Of a stretch of DNA of 64,000 nucleotides, positions 38,996-49,400 are shown one piece after another. Origin of the DNA: Siphonodentalium dalli (Eukaryota; Mollusca; Scaphopoda; Gadilida; Siphonodentaliidae); the NCBI GenBank assembly GCA_032622095.1, contig CP136066.1, positions 151,912,224 to 151,976,223 of the forward strand. Direction: 5' to 3'. The position numbers were made by a program, and so were the translations under genes. Positions within the stretch are counted from its first letter, which is position 1. Every line of letters begins with the position of its first letter. Below the pieces are notes generated by a model. It worked only from the letters and a program-made list of their open reading frames with translations. It made no database searches and had not been told where the DNA came from.

Positions 38996-39107
38996 CTTGT
39001 CGTTGACTACGCGAATGTAGTGGCCAGTGGGAATGGTGTAGTTCACTCAACTACCGGTACACCCTTCCCACTGGCCACTACATTCGCGTAGTCAACTCCA
39101 AGCCATG
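38996..39107. repeat. Long-arm palindrome
   Basis: TTGACTACGCGAATGTAGTG / GCCAGTGGGAA and its exact inverse flank an about 30-nt loop. It has no visible relatives in this window. Confidence 0.8.
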
Positions 39108-39417
39108 CTCTATTCATATACTAAGCTTTAAAATAAATTGACTGCAGAGCTGTGGAAATATGATATTTAACAAAAACAATTAAAAATCCACTGCAGTCAA
39201 GAATATACTGCTAGAGACCAGTCCTGCTGTTCATTACTAGATTCACTGAATCTCAATGTAGGAGGTTTGGTCCTGGTTTTCTCTGTATGTTTGTGTTTTG
39301 CGTTCCACAAGGGGGTGGGTGTCAAAACATGGCTGGAAAAAACTCTATGAAATGGAAAAAAAATTGGGGTCGGGGTGGGTGGGTCCAAAAAGTGGTCATC
39401 GGCAAAAAAGTAGCATA

Positions 39418-39876
39418 TGTGTCTGGAAATATTTTCCGACCCCCCCCCCTGTACTGATTATCCCACATATCTCTTATTGTAATGCCATAAGAAGAGCAAC
39501 AACAAAGAAAAACCTTGAAAATCTTGAAAAAAATATATGCAGGGACCACAATTTGCTATCGATGAAGGACATTGGAAACATGCAACTGATACAAATTTTA
39601 CATGATTTCCGTCAAAAGAAACTCCCCAAATCACTGTCTTCAATATTTACTGATATACATGATATCCACAACCACAATACATGGTTCAAAGCATATTCAA
39701 ATCTGTATTGTGAATTCAGAAGAACAAAAAAAGCAAGAAGTGTCACGTCAACCAGAGCCTGATGTCTATGGAATGAACTCCCATGCGATTCTAAGCGTCA
39801 CATAGAAACTAGTGATAAATATCATAAATACCTGAAAACACATTTCACAAACAAACACACCCCAAATAACAAATAA
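39418..39876 (+). pseudogene. C-terminal end of a LINE reverse transcriptase ORF
   Basis: The reading frame contains LIIPHISYCNAI (the PHxxYC motif after the RT palm), then a segment with KKLPKSLSSIFTDIHDIHNH. After one TGA (39760-39762) the same frame continues CLWNELPCDSKRHIETSDKY to a TAA at 39876. The WNELP motif close to the C-terminus is characteristic of RT proteins of the Jockey/CR1/I-like groups. The 5' part is missing, so it is dead. Confidence 0.75.
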
Positions 39877-41305
39877 CAAGCCAGTTTTTTTGTATACTCT
39901 CCCCTATTATATACACTAAGGCAATGCAAGCCAGCAGTTCCTGACAGCAGAGACTCTCTAGAAGAGGTGCCAGGAACTAATCTACTCTCCTGGTCAGCTC
40001 TCCTGGACAGTGGTGAGGAACAGGCCAACAAACTTATGCCACATCTCCTCCATGTGTCACTATTTGTCACTCATGTACATTGTACATGTACCTCTGAACA
40101 ACAATGCAAAATTAAACACTTAAAGGGGTACTGTACCCCAATTTCAATAAATTCCCAGTGACAATAGCGATCTAATATGAATATTATATTATAAAATAAC
40201 TAATTTGAGTCGACGATGTCTACTGAAAACTTTCCGGTTAACAGGCTATCGTAAAAGTAAAATTTAATTATTTAATATAAATTCATTTATGGCTGGAGTC
40301 ATAAAATGGAGAATTATGCCATTACGAGTTACCGTTCTTGAAATCGCATATGTTGCGTGTCTTTTATCGACGGCCATTCGCGAACATTATTGAGTTGCAA
40401 ACAAAACATGTTACCTGCAAAAGAAGGCCCGTTATAACCGATTCGGGAAAAAAGGAGAAAGAAACAAGAGTCATAAAGCGTCAAGTATTTTATAGGGAGT
40501 GAGATTGTTCGATGGAAGAGATTGAAGAGATTGAATGCATCAATCGAAGCTGTGAGCAATGAACTTCTGGTTCTTCCTGCGACCTGCTTCTTCTCCGGTG
40601 AAGGTCAAAAACATGGCGCGTAGTTTGAAATCGTAATATTTTTGTTTCCAAGATCAATAATTTCTTCGCTAAATTAGGTTTATACGAAACTCATATAACA
40701 CGAACACAATCTAACTTGAAAGTTATTTCAATGGGAGTAAATACAAAAATCGCCTATCTTAGTGTACAGTACCCCTTTAATTATGACCGTAACTTATTCC
40801 TGAAATAAATCAAGCAGTATTCACACCCGATATTTCTTTGACCACCTAAAAATAGTGTAAATTTCCACATTGCTGATAACATATACTTCATGATCTTGAA
40901 AACTATACAAGTATTGCAAGATGAATGAGGAGGTCATGGCATGAAGACATCATATTGGCTACCCAGTTAAAGCTTAAAACGTTACTACAATCACCATCTC
41001 ACACCCCAACCCCCCCCCCCCCCCCACACACCTAACCCCATGCCCCACCCCTTCTTGGCCATCTATATTATATGTATACGAAACTACACACAGATGTAAA
41101 TACGCACATGCACAATACATACTCAATTATATGTGAACATTACACTGTATCATTGTACATGTACTATCATAAGGGCCCTGCCCTTACAAGTTAAACTTTT
41201 TGTGGGGCCCTGTTGTTATATATCTACTGTATATATTGAAATTAGAAGTTAGAAGACCAAATGAATTTCATTGAATCATGAAATTCAATCTGATCTTATC
41301 TTATA
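39877..41305 (+). repeat. Probable LINE 3' UTR interrupted by a MITE
   Basis: After the RT frame the sequence runs to AGGGCCCTGCCCTTACAAGT, TAAACTTTTTGTGGGGCCCT and finally GAAATTCAATCTGATCTTAT / CTTATATATC, a tail style common in invertebrate LINEs. A TTAA-flanked MITE (40124-40776) interrupts it. A C run occurs at about 41009-41026. Confidence 0.5.
40124..40776. mobile_element. TTAA-flanked MITE, 653 bp
   Basis: The inverted ends are AGGGGTACTGTAC and GTACAGTACCCCT, with TTAA at 40120-40123 and 40777-40780. No transposase. Similar in ends and target to 15470-15905. Confidence 0.8.
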
Positions 41306-41732
41306 TATCTATCCGGCCACATTGGGCAACCTCTTGCGAGTAAGATCACGCACACCACATCTACATATATATATATACAAATATCTGAAATGTACTTTGA
41401 GAATTCAACACCACCACGTGCTATGTACATACCACAGCTTTTGTGTATTCCACCACCATGGTCACTGACGAGCGATAACTCTATTACACCATCAACTGAA
41501 ATGTCTATCAACTTAAGCCCCGAAGGGAGGAATTTTGACATTAAGCCGTGGATCGTTGCCCACGGTAAGGTTCTTTATCGTGCACACATGGTTGTACACG
41601 GGACAGCCATTTAAGTCCCCACCTGATCGGATGGTGTGATCAAACCATTGTCATCTCTGTACATGACACTGGGCAGGAGAGGATTATGCATACTGCTTAA
41701 CGACACCTCAGCGAGGCATAAGCGGGAATACA

Positions 41733-42710
41733 GGAGAAGTCGGCCTGCATGAAATTGGCCCCATACAAAGACGGCCCCACGCGAAGTTGGCCCCAGAGAA
41801 ATCGACCCCATATATAACAGAAACATTGTTTAAAATCATTCTTTATTTATTTGATGATATGAAATATGAAAATATAAATAATAATAGTAATGTCCAAAAT
41901 AACATAACAGATTATATTAATACAATTAACAATAACTTCAAACGGCGTTGTCGTCAATGTCATTGTCGTGAACAGCTTACATATGTTAAATATTTGAGCT
42001 AATGGTTTCATTCGCTAAGCAACAGAACTTTGCAGCTTTCTTTCATTGTCTGTAGACAACTACTAGTATCATTGTTTTTATAACTGAGTCGATGTCAGTG
42101 ATGCTGAAATGGTCACTGTCACCCGCTTTTATTCGGTTGGGTACCCAGCTATTTAAAATTTTCAGTTGGGTATACCGTACCCAGCTTTCAGCAATCTCAC
42201 ACAGAACCTGTTCAATTTGTGAATACTTTTATTTATATATATTTGTCAGGATGCATGACAATAGCAGCGGAGAAGAATTGTAGGCATCGGTCATAATTAT
42301 GTCCTGCAGACTGCTTTCCTAAAGCTGGGTACCCAAATGTAAATTTGATAAAAGCAGGGTACCCAACTGAAATTTTTTTAAAAGCTGGACACCCAACTGA
42401 ACGAAAGGGGGAAAAGCGAGTGAGAGTGACCATTTCAGCGTCACTGATTGCCCATAAGTGAAGTTCATTGTGTTGTTATAATTAAGATAACATTGCGGAC
42501 TTCACAATTAGCCTACATAAACATTCTCATATTAAGTTGCAGACTTCACAATTAGCCTACATGTACATAAACACTATATCTCAATCAAATTGAGCCAATT
42601 TAAAGCGTAATTCATTCAACTCCCATCTAGTTATCAAATTGAGCCAATTTAATGCTTCATTCAACTCCCATCTAATTAACGGGGCCGACTTCTCTGGGGC
42701 TGACTTCTCT
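41733..42710. mobile_element. Non-autonomous element with GAGAAGTCGGCC ends and a nested MITE
   Basis: The left end GGAGAAGTCGGCCTGCATGA and right end GGGGCCGACTTCTCTGGGGC are inverted and contain repeated subterminal GGCCCC/GAGAAGTC motifs on both sides. A second element (42091-42450) is nested inside. TSD not clear. Confidence 0.55.
42091..42450. mobile_element. Nested MITE with CAGTGA ends
   Basis: Left TCAGTGATGCTGAAATGGTC / ACTGTCACCC, right its inverse GTGACCATTTCAGCG / TCACTGA. Inner arms share GGGTACCCAGCT / AGCTGGGTACCC and AGTTGGGTA / TACCCAACT. The CAGTG terminus suggests hAT, but no 8-bp duplication was found. Confidence 0.65.
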
Positions 42711-42784
42711 AGATACCCTAAGCGGTACTTTATATTATAGGCGCGCTTGGAATTCCTGACTTTTGTTTTTGTGGAGAATCGAGG

Positions 42785-42887
42785 TTAATCAATCCGGGGT
42801 CCAAGCGAAACCTCTGGACAGTAGTCGAACACGCTAACACTGGCACTGAGTCGTCAGTGGCTAACCACTTGGCCATCGCAGCCACAG
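42785..42887 (-). ncRNA. tRNA-like SINE head or tRNA pseudogene
   Basis: On the minus strand, GGCTGCGATGGCCAAGTGGT carries a good A box (TGGCCAAGTGG at 42875-42865). A degenerate B box (GGTTTCGCTTGGACC) follows about 55 nt later. Its serine/leucine-like start is too diverged and the spacing too long for a working tRNA. Confidence 0.4.
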
Positions 42888-43116
42888 GCCTTCTAAATCA
42901 CATAACTATCATTAGTTGGGATCACTGACTTTTCAGTGATTCCAACTTCCCGTATTCTGTGTTCTAAACAGTGATAATTGAGTGATATATATTTTTGAAT
43001 TAATTAGTCCACTTATCATAATATATTTATACTAAGTTATAGAGAATAGATGTATTAAATTTCTATTTATTAAGATCTCAGTCACTGTTTAGAATAGAAC
43101 TTAGAAGGTCTGTGAG

Positions 43117-44207
43117 TGGGAACGGGACTACCCGCCCCCGAGACAACCCGCCCCTATGCTATTTTGGGGGCGGGTTGTCCCGATAAATGAGGGCGGGTTG
43201 TCCCGAAATTGTTAATAGTGATTATGTTCTTTTATGATATATTATTAAAGATTTTGATCAACAAAACATGTGTTTATTCATTAATTATGTCAATGCGTGG
43301 ACTGGGATAAAGAATGATACAATGTTTTGACAACTGAACGGCACTTAAGGTAAGCGAAGACTAATTAAAATGGTTGCTTTCAAAACAAACATTTGATGCA
43401 AATGGTTCATTATCACAGTGTGGTATCACAACACTTAGTGGTCGGGATTCATCTCACTGATGTTAACTGGAGGTGAGTATATACAAACAGCCTTTGAACG
43501 ATGCCGACGGAACTGGACGCAGGCCGTGAATAGACACACATCAACCGTCGGCCTTAAGACGGCATATGGCCAGAAGGCTCTTCCCTTCCTCCCGGCTCCA
43601 CAAATAAGAGAAACGTTCCAGGAGTACTATGACAGAACGTCTGAAGGTTCAAAGATCAGGGAGGTCCTAGACTACATGCAGCGCCAGTGGATCACGAGCT
43701 CATCATTCCCCCCAGAGAGTTGGAGCATATACTCATATGATGTCCGCAACGACATCGAAGCATGGCATAGACGAATGAATACAATGGGGACCGGCTTAGA
43801 TTTCTATACCATGGTCCCACTTCTGCAGAAGGAGGCACCAGCCCCAAATTAATCATTGTTCGTTTGTTAAACTTATTAAATTTTGTTTTTAATCTTCGTT
43901 CATTCCGTTTTTAAATTTCGTTCATTAATTTCGTTCGTAATAAATAAACATATTATCGTTGATGTTCATAAGTTATATTATATTACATGTGTATTTATTG
44001 TTGTCCATGTTGTTAAATCAAATAAAAATCTATAAAAAAAACAACCCAGTTTCGTTAAACAAACATCTCATAATCCCATCACACCTCCTAATTAGCCACT
44101 GATTACCGCTAATTGATTTTTGGGGGCGGGTTGTCCGGGGGCGGTTTGTCTCAGAGTGAAAGGGGGCGGGTTGTCTCGGGGGGGGGGGGGCGGGTAGTCA
44201 CGGACCC
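43117..44207 (+). mobile_element. MULE derivative, 1.1 kb, with G-rich inverted ends
   Basis: Left end TGGGAACGGGACTACCCGCC / CCCGAGACAACCCGCCCC; right end GGGGGCGGGTTGTCTC / GGGCGGGTAGTCACGGACCC, inverted to the left. CTGTGAG flanks it at 43110-43116 and 44208-44214. Several further GGGCGGGTTGTC units lie just inside both ends. It contains the transposase remnant at 43460-43852. Inverted ends, a 7-9 bp duplication and the protein relic all point to Mutator-like elements. Confidence 0.75.
43460..43852 (+). pseudogene. C-terminal remnant of a MULE-type transposase (130 aa)
   Basis: The frame holds CRRNWTQAVNRH (like the C-x-x-H-W-x-Q-A segment after the MULE catalytic core), LKTAYGQKALPFLPAPQIRE (like the AxxFLP stretch) and YDVRNDIEAWHRRMN, matching the NNDVEGWHRRLN motif that recurs at the end of animal MULE transposases; it ends FYTMVPLLQKEA. 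The DDE catalytic part is missing, so it cannot be an active transposase. The frame is intact for 131 codons, suggesting fairly recent decay or a deletion derivative. Confidence 0.75.
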
Positions 44208-44214
44208 CTGTGAG

Positions 44215-46319
44215 CAGGTGAGTGTGATCGCAGCTCCCAAAAATAACTTATTCTTGGGATATTTGCATGGAAATCCCATTCAAAATTTGCCACTTTACCT
44301 CCCCCTTAAATTCGTAGAATGATTTCTTCTTGTAATATAATTGCAATCGTGATTTTATGTAATATCGTACCTTAAATTTAGATAAAAGTTATTTGCAAAA
44401 AGCAGAAATGTTTACACTTGAGTCACAAGAAGCCATGATGAAAAATTTAACCAATCACGATCGTTTGTACAACTAATAACATTATTAACCAATAGAATTC
44501 GCTGTAACAAACATTTGGAGTGTGTTCGTTTTTTGTCGCAGCGCGCACTTGCTGTCAGGAACGTCAATCAAGTGCAACCATTTAATGCCGGTGGATGACG
44601 ACACATTGCAGAAATGATAAAACAATATGATATAAATAAGATTATATGATGAAATTTGCCCAGGCGATATGAAGTCGAACTAGTCCTGATAGTGATTATA
44701 CAGTTTATTAAATTTCAAGTTTCTCATAGACATATAGATGATAAAATAGATAGGGGAATATTCATTTGATCGAACTTCGAAGGGGAAGTAAGTTTAACAA
44801 TAAGTTTAATATCCTCATCATTATCAACTTGATCAAGTCCTTATTTCACTTCAATTAATCTTGTCTTAATTATCGACTCTGAATTATTTTGTTGCATAGT
44901 ATACAGTTGTCACCCCGCTGTCGAGGCAGACATTGAGATTTGTCACCTGCTTGAGAACGGAATGTCTCCCGAGCCGATGTATCCCGAGAAGAAGGGCAAC
45001 AACTGTTTTGTTATCCGATTACTAAAGAAAAAAATCCTTGCCATTCACATATGCGATGTTGCACTGAGTCATCGCATTACACGAGTGCTTTCTTTTGCGA
45101 TTATTTATATTTTTAGTAACTTCACATCCCATAGAATTTCTGTTCCATAAAAGATAGTCAAGTCATTACATGTTTGATAATCGCCGTTTATTTACAATCA
45201 TTTTGGTGGTTAAATCATCAATATTGGTTGATGCAATGTAAACCAATTGGCAATAAGCCATAGAAGTATGTTATCCTGTTCTGCTATTTGGCGTATTCAA
45301 TGTCGTCTTGAGCGTGGAATTTACTCGCGATGTTAATTTCATTACGATCTTCCCCAAAAGCTATAGCGATGTTGTCGATTTCATGAATGTACATTCACAT
45401 GTGTCAATACATGTACTCCCAAGTATGTCGCGATCCCCACACAATATACTTCTATGATCACAATGGAGACAACGAGAAGAGGTCTGATATGAGGGATAAG
45501 CGTGCAGGATAATTTATTTGCAACAAACGTATGCATTACGTTGTAAACCAGCAAGATTATTTTTATAACCAACCGATCTCAAGGGATCGACTCGTTCAAT
45601 CTTGCACCATAATGTTTTCATGAAGATATTGAATCACCAACATGTTTCGATGTAAAAAGTACATAATAACACTTTTCAGAAAAAAGTATCAACTTAAAAG
45701 TTTGAATATTAGCGTGGTGTTTTTTCAAATCCGTGTGGTGTATAAAATTTATGATTATATTACGTTGTATTGATGTGAAATAGTTGAGTTACTGCACTGG
45801 GTGTGTGCTTGGAGTCTTGCAATATAACATCAGGCGGACGACAAAAACAATGTGTCTTCCGGCTCAGCGGGCGACATTGTGATTTGTCGTCTGGCATGTG
45901 TCAGGACTTGAACCATTCAGAAGGTGGTAAAATAGGGAGGAGGGTATTAATTGGGAAAGTCGACTACAGATATTTGAAGTGTAATTATCATTGGTTGCCT
46001 TCTGCCTTACATCTAATGATGGATTCTATAAATTGAAGTTGAACCAGTGGTGATATTAAAAAGAGAGATCCTACATCTACACATGGAAGTTCAACATGCC
46101 GTTCACCATAAAGCAGATGGCACACAAAACATAATCAATCTTACTCACATACATGCATGAAACATATGTCGAAACAATTTGTTCAACCCTATTCTAGTTA
46201 GAATGAACCTACTTCAGAAACCCAGGATTTTGTGTCACCCTCTCAGAGATGACATTTTTTGATAATTATAACTGGAGATAATGATAATCTTATGATTTCT
46301 ATTTTTGTAGTTTTTCCAG
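44215..46319. other. Repeat-poor sequence upstream of WARS1, no gene called
   Basis: No recognised element. Two related GC-richer stretches (about 44910-44960, GTCGAGGCAGACATTGAGAT / TTGTCACCTG; and 45860-45905, CGGGCGACATTGTGATTTGT / CGTCTGGCATG) look like diverged copies of one short segment. The WARS1 5' UTR exon should lie here, but nothing in the sequence pins it down. Confidence 0.5.
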
Positions 46320-46498
46320 CATCTGAGTCAGCACGTGACTGTCAATTTTTATGGCTTCGGAACAAGGAATTGCAGGCATGGCAAACATGTCGGTGAATGC
46401 AGATGGAGATGGCAAAGTTGTGACTGATGACGACATTGTCAATCCCTGGGAAGTGGCTGGTTCATCGGCGAAAGGGATCGATTACGACAAACTCACAA
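46320..46498 (+). CDS. WARS1: WARS1 exon with start codon
   Basis: The acceptor TTTTTCCAG ends at 46319, 31 nt of 5' UTR follow, then the ATG at 46351 and the donor GTTAGT after 46498. It encodes residues 1-49: an acidic, poorly conserved leader, then [20 protein letters not shown], the junction that in vertebrates follows the WHEP domain. The UTR reading frame contains TGA twice, which fixes the start here. Confidence 0.92.
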
Positions 46499-49400
46499 GT
46501 TAGTAAAAAAAATCAATATTTTTGTTAGTTGACTTGATAAAAATGAAAATATGTAATCAATATCTATCCATAGCTACGATAGCTAGGATCCCCACCCCAC
46601 ATATGTTCCACACACCACATACCGGTTTCATGCAGTATCTATGCAAGACCATAGCTGCTCTGGACTAGTAGCTATTTATTTTAGTATATTCATCTCAATT
46701 AAACTATTAATGTAGATGGGGATTGAATACATGTAAATATGCAAATAGGAACTAATAAAAGCAGCATGTCCAAGGCAGCTTTGATCCAAGTTGCATGGAA
46801 ACACTCTGACACATTCTAATTTCTATTGAGTCACGTCAATTATCACATTTTGTAGGAATATCTTGATTGCAAGATCATGTAGTCTCGGACTACCCAAACA
46901 CATGCATATGTCACAAGTTAAACTGCTTGCAAATGATATAAGGGCCTGCAAAAAACATTATGTTCACTTAATATGAATAGATTGATTAAAAAGTACTGAT
47001 GATGGCTGCTGATCTGATATGTCTCCTAGAAATAAAATATGAAAATAAAATTTGCACTTGCGCGGGCTTTTCAAGTTTTTTGGTCTGAGAAATGGGAAAT
47101 TTCATGATGGTAGCTGTGCTGGTGCAGCATTAAAGACCCTGTGCCAGTGCATTCTCTTATATATACGAGTCTCCCATAGGGTGCCTCGCATATATAAGAG
47201 AATGCATTGACCTAACAATTTTACCTTGATCCTGTAAGCCAGTCAATTCCCTTATATACATGTATGCGAGGCTCCCTATGGGAGACTCGTATATATAAGA
47301 GAATGCACTGACACAGCTCCAGTCATGAAAGGGTTAATAGATAAACTACACTTTCCATAAACACTGGGTCTCGTATATCCCTAGTGATAACTCTGTCACC
47401 AAAACATTTTGATCCAGATCGATTGAACCGTTACACAGACTTCGTTGATCAGTGACATGATTAATGGCACAGATGGCCTTCGCAGTGGGTATTCTGTTAA
47501 AATAGTCACACCTGTTAACACTGCCATAAACAGAAAGAATATTAAAATATAGACATATTTTATTCTTATATCAATCATAAATATCATGTAAATAGTATGC
47601 TATTATCAAGTTTGTATGCTTTGTTATGTAAACAAAAGCTATTTCTGTAACATTTTTGGCTTTTGTTTACATAACAAAGTATATGAGCTTGACAATAACA
47701 TACTATTTATTCAATATTTATGATTAGCATAAGAACAAAGTCTGTCTATATTTAAAAAGAATTCTTTCTGTTTATGGCGGTTTAAACGGAAGTGAATATT
47801 TTAACAGCAATACCCACTGTGAAGGCCATCTGTGCCTTTTAAAAACTGCAACAAAATCATCATATTATCGGTCTTTATGTGTTTGTATATTTTTATATGT
47901 ATATTTACATTGTTTCATATAAATATTTTTCATTTTGTGCTGTTTATCAAAGTTACATTAGTTAATTTACATCTTGATCACCGTTTGTAAACTTTGTAAT
48001 ATGGTGTCTTCTTGTTTCCTGATGGCACAATTTGCTATAAACGAACACCTCTCTAAACCGAACAAAAAGGTCAGTCTGAAGGTATTCAGTTTGCAGAGGT
48101 TTTAGTGTATGATATAGAGGTGTTGTTGCTTAATTATCATTGCTTTAAAATGTCTGCATTCAGGCTTCCAACAGTTACATGAGTACAATTCTATTCCTAC
48201 TCATTCTTCGATTGCACATTATTAAAGGCCCACTTAATTTTCGAAAATCACCACATCATATTATATACAACATATTCCATATTTGTATATACCATTTGAA
48301 AGAGGAAGCTCCAAGACATTATGTTATCAATTTATCCAGTCGAATAAACTGTCACGGTAACGATGTGTGTTCTGTACTTAATTTTGATCTGGTCTGTACT
48401 GCCAGTCTACTATTACTTGCAATGGTGGAAGAGGAATAACTCGATCTCTTGATATTGAATTATTATGCATTCTGGGATAAATAACGGGGTTCTGTATTCC
48501 GGTAGAATATATATATTTTTGTGTTCCTCTTCCAGATGGTATATAATATGGATTATATTGCATATAATGTGATCTGGGCATTCAAAAATTGAGTGGGCCT
48601 TCAAGTTTATGTTTCGCATCATCCAGGATTCTGAGAACTAAACGTTGAATGCAGTGATTATTCATTGTTAATTATTCACAATAGGTTTCTGAAGTTACTT
48701 ATATAGTACAATTATAATTATAATATATAATTATAAGTATATACATGTAGTTATAGTATAACATAAATAAATATTAACTCCAATCTTGTTTATATTCATT
48801 ATATGTGAATGAAACATCTGTCTTGGGACTGAGAGTAAATGCTTCAGTGATGTTCAGTCTGAGTTCTCACAAGGGATACTCACTGGAATTGTGCATTGTG
48901 CTGATAATTAATCAAATTCGTTATTATTTTTTGCCAAAACAGGAAATTCTGCGATTGACGCTGATCATAACATTAATTAACCATGGCATTAGTTTCAGCC
49001 ATGTTTGTAAAATAAATTAAGTAGTACAAAGACGAGTGAAAATAGTGTGCTGTTGGCTTCATAACAGGATGATGATGATGTCAGGATCCACCAGATCGGT
49101 CATGAAAATAACTTAGTTACAATTCTGACTCATAGATATTAACCCTCGGATAACTTTATAAAACTGTACATTGCAATGGCCTTTCTTCATTTTTAGATAT
49201 GTTTAGCTGATACTGTATAAGTAGCACTTGATTATACATTACACAAATATACAAAAACAAGATAATAATCCAAATAAGAGTTTCTGCAAATCTGTATTTT
49301 GATGATAAAACTAATGTTACAGATTTGATAAAATTTATCACATTTTTGTACCATTATTCTCTCATTTCAGAGAGGTTTGGCAGTTCAAAGATAGACCAAG

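Larger units (their letters stand above)
35288..46319. other. Region between the WDPCP and WARS1 start-codon exons
   Basis: About 11 kb holding the undiscovered 5' UTR exons and promoters of both genes (both start-codon exons have an AG acceptor just upstream of the ATG). It is dominated by the elements listed separately. I could not place a transcription start; 44500-44950 is repeat-poor with some CpG-containing stretches and is a plausible promoter zone, as inference only. 36942-38995 shows nothing recognisable apart from a short array of CACCTATCTGGTGTAAAACA at 38560-38650. Confidence 0.6.

Noticed and set aside
42785-42887. Functional tRNA-Ser/Leu gene
   Set aside because: The B box is degenerate and the A-B spacing is too long; no clean acceptor stem could be paired.
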